A DNA stretch of 64,000 nt from Clitopilus passeckerianus (GCA_944990035.1 CALYLX010000120.1:124001-188000), one strand, 5' to 3'. Shown: positions 12,201 to 22,207, counted from the stretch's first letter. Translations and numbers: made by a program. Notes: generated by a model from the sequence alone, not told the origin.

Positions 12201-13324
12201 TGATTTGCGCTGATGCAGATCTGTCTGACACTACAGTGTTGGTGGCAGCCGATGCGTCTGTTCCTAAAAGCAGGAAGCACCAAGCGGTTGCTGCCTGCTC
12301 CCTTCTTCATGGCGCCTTTGACCCAGAAGAGTACACTATGGCATCAGGCAGAGTCCTCTCTGATGACGCCGAACTCGCGGCCATTGACTTGTCTATAAGC
12401 AAGGCTGTTCTGCGCAACAACTGTGTCAAAATAGTTGTGCTCTCAGACTCAACTAAAGCCATCCGGTTGGCTTTGGACCCGTCTCTCCACTCTGGGCAAG
12501 GACACTCGCTGTCCATCTGCTCCAAACTACGTGCTTGGTTCTTAGGGGATGCTGACAGACGCGTCCACTTTGTCCATGTCCCTTCAAGACTCAATTGGGA
12601 CATACACCACCGTGCTCACTTGGCGGCCACTGGCTTGCAGGTGGGTGCTGGTAACAGACCCCGGACATCCCTTGGGTATGCCCGGAAACGCGCTGTGAAT
12701 AGAATGCTGCATGAGTGGACTTGTCTACTGCAGCAGCCTTCTTACTCTGGCAACACTTACTTGTGCCTTACACACAAGGGTGCCTCCCTAAGGCCCACAC
12801 ACATTAAAGGTGGACCCTGGCTACGTCGCGTTGGTTCTTCCAATGCTCATACCGCGCGCCTTACGCGCGCAGTCTTGGGTCATGCACCCATTGGCGAGTT
12901 CCGCGCACGCTTCAACCTGGGTGGGGAGACAGCGTGTGCATGCAACTGGCGCATTTTGGAAACGAGGGGACACATCCTTCACCAGTGCGCGCACTTCCAA
13001 CGACGGCCCAACCAGCGCTTGCGCCGGGAGCTGTCCTCCTTCTTGTTCTTCCTTGAAAACAACCCTGTCACTTTTGCGTTTCCCTCGCAACAGCCTCCAC
13101 CGCCGTGTCCCAAAGCCAGAAAGACACGGCGACGTGGGCCACCCGACAGGGCCCCCACACGCCTCCGCGATGCCCTCCCCGCTGTGGGGGGCCACCGCCG
13201 ACGAATGCCTGTTACAGGCTCCACTGCTCCTCCGCGCCCAGACGACCTTGTCTGGGTGCCGGGTGCGTACCAATTTGTTCGCAGAGAACAGGCCGAAGCG
13301 TCTGGCATGGCTTTCCATGCATAG
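9233..13324 (+). CDS. LINE-A ORF2 polyprotein: APE endonuclease, RT, RNase H
   Basis: This is a 1363-residue ORF, starting at ATG 9233 nine bases after the ORF1 stop (the codon TTG at 9224 is in frame but less likely as a start). The N-terminal APE-type endonuclease shows SQNVNRN, ILLQEPSW, AGDFNCKSSVWDP and GPSDHAPL. The central RT contains FDLAQFFPSLNH and the catalytic SYVDDGSL near residue 683. RNase H follows near residue 1005, with AADAS, DDAELAAID and LSDSTK. The C-terminus holds CACNWRILETRGHILHQC, the usual zinc-like motif of this group, and a basic Pro/Arg-rich stretch. It nicks target DNA and copies the element RNA onto it. No stop or frameshift is seen, and all acidic catalytic positions are intact. 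Confidence 0.93.
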   Translation: MRYNNVHTLRFFSQNVNRNYDLVAALLEERKNDFDVILLQEPSWRLIRRTVSTTNPEGEAVIGAPTHPDWLVMFRRPASETDRPRVMTFVHRRLAGMRPAFRTDLANHNDVLVTTLYGSSGAQIHFANVYSSPGDGTAIRWLCDNAPRLPSMLCMAGDFNCKSSVWDPDYDSTSHVATELCDVALDLGLEVSVLPERTPTHFPHAGSLRPSVIDLFFLPVGRITGTSHSVVTEWKGPSDHAPLTAALTIQPVQLAAERITLPKGSEHEEEFLKELSSSLQALDTSGLTTAEAIERCTGAIATAIKQSWDHNSKTARITTRSKSWWNPECSEAVRVYRASKAVADYKAFRRTTKVAKRKFFDSRIQTIATTNKRPWDLMRWAKQRELPTHEAIRHNGEPCNSLESLWAALDSTYNSASDRLVDSFVLDDVPQSPPREWWDFGVNELREELAKCSNTSAPGPDHLTWYQLKSLVADSIIATNFVEIANACLRVGHWPSHFKESRSAIVPKPGKPHYSTPKMFRPIVLLNTLGKLFEKMLANRMQFEAQKFGVFHPNQFGGVRQHSTEDAGVYLTHIVKAGWARGLKTSVVAFDLAQFFPSLNHDMLLRILRRLGFAPEVCNFFASYLVGRHTSYSWNGKESSKYSADVGVGQGSALSPLLSALYLVPVMRLFERRIPPAATTLMSYVDDGSLIVQSPSFGENITLLQQAYAVITELVTALGLVLEHDKTEVFHFSRKHNNVNPAIDLGFAPHTGNSPLQPKSVWRYLGFYFDRSLSFSHHVKYYSTKALTTVKAMIMLGNSSRGITPMQKRLLYRACVLPVATYGVGLWFYKGARCKTAMSHLRAMQHKAARWITGAFRTSPGGGTESIAGLPPIHLHIRKLVERGQARIGTLVGNHPTLSLISDKHQLYEGTMRLPSSLSNLSRRVRGNLLSTVVDSDAHAVRVSEPLNPVHGEAVPGLRLLDTHSGRVTFDTLIAASKDALDSRRTHLDVICADADLSDTTVLVAADASVPKSRKHQAVAACSLLHGAFDPEEYTMASGRVLSDDAELAAIDLSISKAVLRNNCVKIVVLSDSTKAIRLALDPSLHSGQGHSLSICSKLRAWFLGDADRRVHFVHVPSRLNWDIHHRAHLAATGLQVGAGNRPRTSLGYARKRAVNRMLHEWTCLLQQPSYSGNTYLCLTHKGASLRPTHIKGGPWLRRVGSSNAHTARLTRAVLGHAPIGEFRARFNLGGETACACNWRILETRGHILHQCAHFQRRPNQRLRRELSSFLFFLENNPVTFAFPSQQPPPPCPKARKTRRRGPPDRAPTRLRDALPAVGGHRRRMPVTGSTAPPRPDDLVWVPGAYQFVRREQAEASGMAFHA

Positions 13325-13626
13325 GCGTCAGTGCTCCATCCTTGATATAGCGGCAAGCCTGGCCCCCAGGGTTCTTGCTGCTTCTGTAGGGTGTTGCGCG
13401 CTACCATACTCGTTGGGAGATTTATCCTCGGGGGCCACCCTAGCTTGCTCTTTGGTGCACCTCGTATTCAGTGTAGTTCACTCGACGAACACGGTTTTAC
13501 TTACGTTAGTATACAATGCATGTATTTAGGCACTTGCGACCGGACTGCTATCGGGCGCCGGAATATAAATTGCCAGACGCCCCCTTCGGGGGCGTAGGGC
13601 TTTGACCAAAAAAAAAAAAAAAAAAA

Positions 13627-13640
13627 GCTTCTGCATAGGG
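13627..13640 (+). repeat. Target-site duplication of LINE copy A4, right
   Basis: This second copy of GCTTCTGCATAGGG directly follows the poly(A) of A4. From here the minus-strand LINE A3 continues as ...GGGTGATACCCC, as in uninterrupted copies. Confidence 0.88.
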
Positions 13641-16600
13641 GTGATACCCCTTGACAAGTTACCAAGCATGATCATTGCCTTGACAGTGGTCAGAGCCTTG
13701 GTAGAGTAGTACTTGACATGGTGGCTAAAAGATAGTGACCGGTCAAAGTAGAAGCCCAAGTAGCGCCAAACGCACTTGGGTTGAAGTGGCGAGTTGCCAG
13801 TGTGTGGAGCAAAGCCCAAGTCAATGGCAGGGTTGACATTGTTGTGCTTGCGAGAGAAGTGGAAAACCTCTGTCTTATCATGTTCCAGGACGAGGCCGAG
13901 TGCAGTAACAAGGTCTGTGATGATGGCATACGCTTGTTGGAGTAGGGTGATGTTCTCCCCAAAGGATGGCGACTGGACGATGAGCGAACCATTGTCCACA
14001 TACGACATGAGTGTAGTAGCAGCAGGTGGAATCCTACGCTCAAAGAGTCTCATCACTGGCACCAAATAGAGCGCAGAGAGAAGAGGGGATAAAGCAGATC
14101 CCTGACCAACGCCAACGTCTGCAGGGTACTTGCTGGACTCTTCGCCGTTCCAGCTGTAGGATGTGTGTCTCCCAACAAGGTAAGACACAAAGAAGTTGCA
14201 GACTTCTGGCGCAAAGCCCAGTCTGCGCAATATGCGTAGCAGCATGTCATGGTTGAGAGAGGGGAAGAACTGAGCAAGGTCAAAAGCGACCACGCTTGTC
14301 TTCAACCCTCTAGCCCAACCGGCTTTGACAATGTGAGTGAGATAAACACCCGCATCCTCGGTAGAGTGTTGGCGCACACCTCCAAACTGATTGGGGTGGA
14401 ACACGCCGAATTTCTGCGCCTCAAACTGCATCCTGTTTGCAAGCATCTTCTCAAAGAGTTTCCCCAGCGTGTTGAGCAACACGATGGGGCGGAACATCTT
14501 GGGAGTTGAATAGTGCGGTTTGCCAGGCTTTGGAACAATGGCAGACCGCGACTCCTTGAAGTGAGAGGGCCAGTGACCAACCCGAAGGCAGGCATTGACA
14601 ATCTCGACGAATTTGGTTGCAATGACAGTGTCAACAACCAGGGATTTGAGCTGATACCATGTGAGGTGATCAGGACCTGGAGCAGAAGTGTTCGAGCACT
14701 TTGCCAGTTCTTCTCTAAGCTCGTTGACACCAAAGTTCCACCACTCGCGCGGGGGAGACTGAGGCACGTCGTCAAGCACAAAGGGGTCAACAGGGCGGTC
14801 AGACGCCGAGTTGTATGTTGAATCTAGAGCAGCCCACAGCGACTCAAGAGAGTTGCAAGGTTCACCATTGTGGCGAATTGCTTCGTGTGTAGGGAGCTCG
14901 CGCTGTTTGGCCCAGCGCATAAGATCCCATGGACGCTTGTTGGTAGTAGCAATCGTCTGGATCCTACTATCAAAGAACTTTCGCTTGGCCACTTTCGTGG
15001 TCCTGCGGAACGCCTTGTAATCAGCGACCGCCTTGGAAGCGCGATACACTCTGACAGCCTCGGAGCACTCAGGATTCCACCAGGACTTTGACTTGGTGGA
15101 GATGCGGGCAGTCTTTGAGTTGTTATCCCAAGACTGCTTAATAGCAGTTGCAACGGCGCCTGTGCAGCGTTCAATTGCTTCTCCCAACAGCAGTTGGAGA
15201 GCTTGCGATGATTCTGCGTGTCATGGCCATAGCCACAGTGAGCGCAGGAGTTGTACTGCTGTCTACAGGACGCAGTTGGGTGTCCCCAAGCCCAACAGCG
15301 CTGACACTGAGGGACGCCGGCGTGTACACTGGCAGGGGAGATATTGCACAGGCGTCCACCAATGGACACCTTCTTATTGGTGATGGACTTGAGGGCAGTA
15401 CCAGACCTAGAATCCCAGAAGTCGAAAAAGACCACGCACATATCATGCGATGGGCTGGCGCGATGAATGCGTGGCTTTCCAGCAAGCTGGAGTGACGACG
15501 TAGTAGTGTTCTGACGCAGGAGTGCTTCCATAGTGTCAGGAGTGACTGGAGTGCTGCCCACTGCGCCAGAGGAGTAGTAGGGCACGCCAGTGATGCGGGC
15601 GTAGGAACGCGATGCAGGGACCTCTACATTCACGTTGACGATTGGCTGGCCACCCTCTGTAAGAGGATACCAAACGCGCTGCACAGCGAGCCGGATAATG
15701 CCCAGGTCGCTGTGGGTGGGTGTGTCGCTGAAGTGGACAATGATAGCGTCACCCCTGCCTACTTCGGCATGAATGGCGTTGTTGCGAGAACCTCCAGCAG
15801 ACAGCCGGAGGTTGAGAGTAGAAACAGCCTGCTCAGGCGGAATGGGGAGAGGCGCAGGGATGGCATCGCTGCCAGTGCCTCTGCGCACATAAATGAAGCA
15901 TTGCCTGCGAGATGGGCCGCGCGTGGTGGATTTGAGCTTCTGCTTCTTCTTCAAAGGAGAGGGAGCAGAGGGGAGGGGAGAGGACGCTGCCTTGCGCTTG
16001 TTGGCATTAGAATTGTCCTTGAGTTGCGCTACTTCATCCCAGGATAGTCCAGGGAGATGACGCGCGAGTTCAGCAAGTTCTGCGCATTGGTGCGCAGACA
16101 TGCCAGCAGTGACCTCCGCAAAAGAGCGAGGGGCAGCGTTTGCAGGCCGTCTGGGCGGCTGCGAAGCGACAGAAGCGTAGGACGCCTTGGGAGCGCGCTG
16201 ACGCTGTTGTGGTTGCTGCTGCTGCTGCTGGGGCGCATTAGCAGGCTTGGGCGCACGCACAGCATGCGGGTTAGGCGCCCTGCGTGGTGCAGCAGGCGCT
16301 TGGGGAGGAGGGCGGGCAAACCGGCGCTGGAATTGCAACCAGTTACCCGCATGGATCCGCTCAGGCTGCGGTTGCGAAGGGGCAGCACCTGTGGCAACAC
16401 CTGGGGCAGGTCCAGGGACCCGGCTGCCAGATTGTTGAGATGTTGCTGTGGACTCCTGTCCCTCCATGGGAGCCGGAGATTTGTGACCAGTGGCAGTGTG
16501 TTCCGTGGGTCGGGGAGGGGTAACCTGGGTCCTGGCGCCTTGGGAGGCGCTGGAGGAGGTGGGGGCGACTGCAGGAGCAGGGGAGGCCGGTGCAACACCA

Positions 16601-17139
16601 TGCCCACCTGCTGCAGCAGTGGAGGGAGCGGATGCTGCGCTTGCAGCACCCTTGGGAGCAGCAGTGCGTGCAGGGCGCTGCTGGGGGGAAAGAGACGGCA
16701 GGAGAGCATCCAATGCGTCCCTAACACGTCGAATTTGGGGGAGACTGAGGTAGTCTGTGATATGAACAGATGCCGCGCGAGCAACTGTTGAGACAAGGCA
16801 GTCTGCAATGAGCTTCGCCTGAAGCTCATCTACAGCACTAGGTGGACAGTGGTCCATCCAACCTTGCATAGTGACAAGAGCATCGGTAAGGGCCTCTACA
16901 TCATCCCTGACGGCCGCCTCTGTAGCCTGTAAAGACAGGGTATAAGAGCCCTTCTCTTCGTGTCCTGGAAACAGAGCTTTGAACTCTGTTTGAGTGGTAG
17001 AGCCTGCCCTGGAGGCAGTTCTAGACTTGGGCTGCGCTACAGCAGCGCCAGAGGCGTTCTTCCTGCGCTTGTGCTCTGGGGAGGAAGGGGCTGAAGGAGC
17101 AGGGCCCTCATCTGCATCGAAATCATCGTCCTCCTCCAT
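13630..17139 (-). pseudogene. LINE-A ORF1-ORF2 deletion fusion with YVDN active site
   Basis: The ORF1 part (17139 to about 15185) begins at an internal ATG (MEEDDDFDADEG) and keeps the CCHC knuckle CQRCWAWGHPTASC. At about 15180 the text goes from CTGCTGTTGGGAGAAGC (ORF1) directly to AATTGAACGCTGCAC (ORF2), joined at the shared AGAAGC. That removes the end of ORF1 and the entire endonuclease. The following RT frame is open to the A4 insertion. Its catalytic box reads SYVDNGSL, with the second aspartate of YVDD replaced by asparagine, which should abolish polymerase activity. Beyond PMQK the frame runs into the complement of the A4 poly(A). Confidence 0.85.
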
Positions 17140-17287
17140 CGCTGGAGTGGGACGCTTGTTCCGAGCGCCAGAGGGGCCCTGGGGTGTTTCTTCACCATCA
17201 AATGCGCCATAGTCACGTGCAAGTGCTTGAGGGCGAATTTGCGTCGCTGTTGTGGCTGTGATGGTGGTGGTAACAGATCAAAGAGGA

Positions 17288-19280
17288 TTTGCCCTATGCA
17301 GAAGCGGCTGCTCTACCGTGCATGCGTCCTCCCGGTCGCTACGTATGGTGTGGGCCTCTGGTTCTACAAAGGTGCTAGGTGCAAGACTGCTATGTCGCAC
17401 TTGCGCGCCATGCAACACAAGGCTGCCAGGTGGATAACCGGTGCCTTTCGCACGTCGCCGGGTGGGGGGACCGAGTCTATTGCTGGCCTCCCTCCCATTC
17501 ATCTGCACATCAGGAAACTGGTTGAACGTGGCCAGGCGCATATTGGCACCCTGATTGGCAACCACCCTACGCTGTTGCTCATTAGTGACAAGCACCAGCT
17601 GTATGAAGGGACAATGCGTCTCCCTTCGTCTCTCTCCAACTTGTCGCCACGCGCGCGCGGCAACTTGCTCTCTACGGTTGTGGATTCTGATGCACATGCT
17701 GTGCGCGTCTCTGAGCCTCTCAACCCTGTCCATGGAGAAGCAGTCCCAGGCCTTCGCCTGTTGGATACGCACTCTGGCAGGGTTACATTTGACACCCTCA
17801 TTGCGGCGTCTAAGGATGCCCTTGACTCTCGTCGCACCCATTTGGATGTGATTCGCGCTGATGCAGATCTGTCTGACACTACAGTGTTGGTGGCAGCTGA
17901 TGCGTCTGTTCCCAAAAGCAGGAAGCACCAAGCGGTTGCTGCCTGCTCCCTCCTTCATGGCGCCTTTGGCCCAGAAGAATACACTATGGCATCAGGCAGA
18001 GTCCTCTCTGATGATGCCGAACTCGCAGCCATTGACTTGTCTATAAGCAAGGCTGTTCTGCGCAACAACTGTGTCAAAATAGTTGTGCTCTCAGACTCGA
18101 CTAAAGCCATCCGTCTGGCTCTGGACCCGTCTCTCCACTCTGGGCAAGGACACTCGCTGTCCATCTGCTCCAAACTACGTGCTTGGTTCTTGGGCAACGC
18201 TGACAGGCGGGTCCACTTTGTTCATGTCCCTTCAAGACTCAACTGGGACATCCACCACCGTGCCCACTTGGCAGCCACTGGCTTGCGGGTGGGTGCTGGC
18301 AACCAACCCCGGACATCCCTTGAGTATGCCCGGAAACGCGCTGTGGATAGAATGCTGCATGAGTGGACTTGTCTACTGCAGCAGCCTTCTTACTCTGGCA
18401 ACAACTACTTGCGCCTTACACACAAGGGTGCCTCCCTAAGGCCCACACACATTAAAGGTGGACCTTGGCTACGTCGCGTTGGTTCTTCCAATGCGCATAC
18501 CGCGCGCCTTACACACGCAGTTCTGGGTCATGCACCCATTGGCGAATTCCGTGCACACTTCAACCTGGACGGGGAGACAGCGTGTGCATGCGACTGGCGC
18601 ATTCTGGAAACGAGGGGGCACATCCATCACCAGTGCGCGCACTTCCAACGACGGCCCAACCAGCGCTTGCGCCGGGAGCTGTCGTCGTTCTTGTTCTTTC
18701 TTGCGAACAATCCTGCCACTTTTGCGTTCCCATCGCAACAGCCCCCACCGCCGTTTCCCAAAGCCAGGAAGACACGGCGACGTGGTCTGCCTGATAAGGC
18801 CTCCACGCGCGTTCGCGGTGCCCCTCCCGCTGTCGGAGGCCACTGCCGACGAATGCCTGTAACAGGCTCCACTGCACCGCCGCGCCCTGACGACCTTGTC
18901 TGGGTGCCGGGTGCGTACCAATTTGTTCGCAGAGAACAAGCCGAAGCGTCTGGCATGGCTTTCCATGCATAGGCGTCAGTGCTCCATCCTTCATATAGCG
19001 GCGAGCCTGGCTCCCAGGGTTCTTGCTGCTTCTGCGGGATGTTGCGCGCTACCATACTCATTGATAGATTTATCCTCGGGGGCCACCCTAGCTTGCTCTT
19101 TGGTGCACCTTGTATTCAGTGTAGTTCACTCGACGAACACGGTTTTTACTTACGTTAGTATACAATGCATGTATTTAGGTACTTGCGACCGGACTGCGAT
19201 CGGGCGCCGGAATATAAATTGTCAGACGCCCCCTCTGGGGGCGTAGGGCTTTGAATCAAAAAAAAAAAAAAAAAAAAAAA
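17288..19280 (+). mobile_element. LINE-A copy A5, 3' part (plus)
   Basis: This plus-strand LINE-A fragment starts inside the RT at CCCTATGCAGAAGCGGC and ends with the family 3' hairpin and poly(A) at 19259-19280. From 17288 to about 18500 it matches the reverse complement of 5500-6711 almost perfectly. Beyond about 18500 the two copies differ at many positions. Its 5' boundary is directly fused to the 5' end of minus-strand copy A3, head-to-head. Confidence 0.85.
17291..18972 (+). pseudogene. LINE-A ORF2 C-terminal half (open, 5'-truncated)
   Basis: An open frame of about 560 codons covers the RT C-terminus (QKRLLYRACVLPVATYG), RNase H (AADAS, DDAELAAID, LSDSTK) and the zinc motif. It carries no stop until the normal end (MAFHA), but it lacks the endonuclease and the polymerase palm. 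One change in the zinc motif is ETRGHIHHQC in place of ETRGHILHQC. The upstream codons of the open frame are only the complement of the A3 5' UTR. Confidence 0.85.
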
Positions 19281-20271
19281 CCACGCTGTGTGAAGTCCCC
19301 ACTGACAACTCGCCACTCCAACCCAAGAGCGTTTGGTGCTACTTGGGCTTCTACTTTGACCGGTCGCTATCCTTTAGCCACCATGTCAAGTATTACTCTA
19401 CCAAGGCTCTGACCACTGTCAAGGCAATGATCATGCTTGGGAACTCATCATCAAAGGTGGGCCTTGGCTATGTCGTGTTGGCTCTTCCAATACGCACACT
19501 GTGCGCCTTGCACGCGCAGTCTTGGGTCATGCACCCATTGGTGAATTCCGTGCACGCTTCAACCTGGATGGGGAGACAGCGTGTGCATGCGACTGGCGCA
19601 TTCTGGAAACGAGGGGACACATCCTTCACCAGTGCGCGCACTTCCAACGACGGCCCAACCAGCGCTTGCGCTGGGGGCTGTCGTCTTTCTTGTTCTTCCT
19701 TGAGAACAACCCTGCCACTTTTGCGTTCCCATCGCAACAGTCCCCACCGCCATTTCCCAAAGCCAGGAAGACGCGGCGACGTGGGCCGCCGGATAAGCCC
19801 CCCACACGCCCCCACGATGCCCTCCCTGCTGTGGGGGGCCACCGCCGACAAATGCCTGTAACAGGCTCCACTGCACCACCACGCCCAGATGACCTTGTCT
19901 GGGTGCCGGGTGCACACCAATTTGTTCGCAGAGAACAGGCCGAAGCGTCTGGCATGGCTTTCCATGCATAGGCGTCAGTGCTCCATCCTTCATATAGTGG
20001 CAAGCCTGGCCTCCAGGGTTCTTGCTGCTTCTGTGGGATGTTGCGCGCTACCATACTCGTTGAGAGATTTATCCTCGGGGGCCACCCTAGCTTGCTCTTT
20101 GGTGCACCTTGTATTTAGTGTAGTTCACTCGACGAACACGGTTTTTACTTACGTTAGTATATGATGCATGTATCCAGGTTCTTGCAACCGGAATGTGATC
20201 GGGCGCCGGAATATAAATTGTCAGACGCCCCCTCCGGGGGCATAGGGCTTTGAGTAAAAAAAAAAAAAAAA
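19281..20271 (+). mobile_element. LINE-A copy A6, internally deleted
   Basis: This short plus-strand LINE-A contains the last 140 bp of the RT (19311-19450, GFYFDRSLSFSHHVKYYSTK), then jumps at about 19450 to the post-RNase H region. It continues through the zinc motif to the 3' hairpin and poly(A) (20256-20271). The 1.2-kb deletion joins at ACTCATCA/TCAAAGG. The first 20 bases (19281-19300) are a piece of LINE-A endonuclease sequence in the opposite orientation (complement of GGACTTCACACAGCGTGG). The ORF2 remnant at 19501-19971 is open to the usual MAFHA end. Confidence 0.85.
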
Positions 20272-21088
20272 GTGTTACTGTTGTGGCTGTGATGTTGGTG
20301 GTAACAGATCAAAAGGGATGTATAGGAGCGGAAGCACCCAGATACACTTTGCCAATGTCTACTCTAGCCCAGGGGATGGTACTGCCAACCGCTGGCTTTG
20401 TGACAATGCTCAACGTCTCTCTAGCATGCTTTGCATGGCAGGGGACTTCAACTGCAAGTCACCAGTTTGGGATCCAGACTATGACTCTACAAATCATGTT
20501 GCGACTGAACTATGTGATGTTGCACTTGACCTGGGTTTGGAGGTCAGCATTCTACCAGAACGCACTCCTACTCACTTCCCTCACACTGGCAGCCTTAAGC
20601 CGTCAGTCATTGACCTGTTCTTTCTCCCTGTGGGCCGCACTGCAGGGACAGTACATAGCGTGGGCACAGAGTGGAAGGGACCCTCTGACCATGCTCCTCT
20701 AACTGTTTTCAACGGCCTAACCAGTGCTTGCGCAGAGAGCTGTTGTCCTTCTTGTTCTTCCTTGAGAACAATCCTGCTGCTTTTGCGTTTCCATCGCAAC
20801 AGCCTCCACCGCCGTTTCCCAAAGCCAGGAAGACATGGTGTCGTGGCCCGCCTGACAAGGCCCCCACACGTCCTCGCTATGCCCTCCCTGCTGCAGGGGA
20901 ACACCACCAACCTAGTGCTCTTAGATGCACCCCATATTCAGTGTAGTTCACTCGACGAACACCGTTTACATACGTTAGCATACAATGCATGTATTTAGGT
21001 ACTTGCAACCGGACTGTGTATGGGCGCCGGAATATAAATTGTCAGACGCCCCCTCCAGGGGCATAGGGCATTGATCAAAAAAAAAAAC
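20272..21088 (+). mobile_element. LINE-A copy A7: EN fragment joined to 3' end
   Basis: At 20276-20314 there are about 40 bp of LINE 5' UTR in minus orientation (complement of TTTGATCTGTTACCACCA). Then comes plus-strand EN sequence from HFANVYSSPGDG (20340) to GPSDHAPLTV (20706), and then a jump to the last coding part. It ends with a shortened 3' UTR, hairpin and poly(A) at 21077-21087. The whole RT and RNase H are missing. The next base belongs to minus-strand LINE-B, so A7 interrupts LINE-B. Confidence 0.82.
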
Positions 21089-21126
21089 ACATAATCAGGA
21101 TTGTGCGCAAGAGTCTTGAGATGGCG

Positions 21127-22207
21127 CTAGGTCAAGTGATCTGGACCTGGTGCAGATGTACTAGAGCATGGCTGAAGAGCTTCACGGAGCTCGGCAAGGG
21201 AGAACTCCACCCACTCCCTGGGCTGCTCAGCATGCATCTGATCCAACACTGGTAAGTCAACATTCCTGCCAAACGCAGCATTATAGGTAGAATAGAGTCC
21301 CTCAAACAGAGACTCTAGGGTATTTATTACATAGGGCACCATTGTACATGATTGCCTCATGAGTAGGGAGCTGTCGTGCCTTGACCCAGCTCATCAGATC
21401 CTAGGCGCGCTTGTTGGTGGAAGCCACTTTATGGATGCGCTCATCAAAGAAGTGCCGCTTGGCACTCCTAGTGGTGCGCCTAAAAGCACGGTAGTCATTG
21501 GGATCCAATGACTGCTGGTACATGTGCAGTGCCTGAGAGCACTCTTTATTCCACCAAGACTTGGACCTAGGCGTAGCCTTGGAAGTCCTGGAGTGTATCT
21601 CCCATGCTTGAAAGACAATGTTTGAAAGAGCAGATGCTGCTCTCTCAATGTCTTCAGCACTGTCTAGAGCGCTGTAGTCCAGACCACAGATGCGGTTCGT
21701 GACCTCCTCTAGGAAAGCTTCTTCTTCTTCACTCTCCTTGGGGAGAATGCATTGACAGCCCCCAGGCCGGTCTCGTCAATAGGAAGAGTGACAGTGAGTG
21801 GTGCATGGTTCGATGGGCCAATGTCCACAACCGCCACTTGGTGTGTGAGCCCCACCCTCTGTGCAATGGACAGGAACATAAGGTCAATGACAGACGGCCT
21901 AAGCTGTCCAGCATGAGAGAAATGAGTGGGTGTATGGACTGGGAGCATGCTAGCCTCCAGCCCAAGAGAGAGAGCAGTATTGACGAAGGAGTCAGCAACA
22001 TGATTGTTGCCCTAAAGTGTGGGGTCCCACACTCGAGAGTGGCAGTTGAAGTCACCCCCCATATAGTATAAGGCAGGGATACGTTCTTCATTATCAGCCA
22101 GCCAGCAGATGGCTGTACAGTAGAGTTGGTGTCAGAGTACACATTTGCAAAGTGCAGGGGGACTGTGCCATGCAGAGTGAAGATGCGCAATGCACTAATA
22201 GTTCCCA
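21127..22207 (-). pseudogene. LINE-B ORF2 remnants (EN and start of RT)
   Basis: Directly after ORF1 the minus strand shows LHFANVYSDTNSTVQ, the middle of the endonuclease. About 110 codons of the EN N-terminus are therefore missing, including the catalytic glutamate motif. The rest of EN is frameshifted and ends in HTPTHFSHAGQLRPSVIDL and GPSNHAPLTVTLP, with SNH in place of the usual SDH. Further downstream 21127-21360 gives LREALQPCSSTSAPGPDHLT, the start of the RT domain. The sequence then breaks at 21089. Confidence 0.75.

Larger units (their letters stand above)
6712..13626 (+). mobile_element. Full-length LINE-A copy A4 (Tad1-like), both ORFs open
   Basis: This 6.9-kb non-LTR retrotransposon consists of a 5' UTR (6712-6823, starting CAAATCCTCTTTGATCTG), ORF1 (6824-9223), a nine-base gap, ORF2 (9233-13324) and a 3' UTR of about 280 bp. 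The 3' UTR has a perfect GC hairpin (CGCCCCC-TTC-GGGGGCG) and poly(A) at 13608-13626. A 14-bp target-site duplication flanks the element. The order EN, RT, RNase H and C-terminal zinc motif in ORF2, with a CCHC ORF1, fits the Tad1 clade of fungal LINEs. Both ORFs are open and the key catalytic residues are present, so this is the best candidate for an active or recently active source copy here. Confidence 0.93.
13627..17287 (-). mobile_element. LINE-A copy A3, 5' half (minus)
   Basis: This minus-strand LINE-A runs from a 5' end at about 17287 (complement of GATCTGTTACCACCACCATC) through ORF1 into ORF2, stopping at the A4 target site. ORF1 lacks about 110 bp at its start compared with A4: the sequence goes from CTTGCAC straight to GTGACTATGGCGC. 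ORF1 is also fused to ORF2 by a deletion of about 1.1 kb near 15180. Directly upstream of its 5' end, plus-strand LINE sequence begins at 17288 with CCCTATGCAGAAGC, which is the A4 target sequence in reverse complement. Confidence 0.82.

Noticed and set aside
13627..19280. Reading this block simply as one twin-primed LINE with a 5' inversion
   Set aside because: Not excluded, but not adopted as the main call: the 14-bp duplication around A4 shows that 4738-6711 and 13627 onwards were contiguous, and the same junction is found twice, so copying of the junction must be considered as well.
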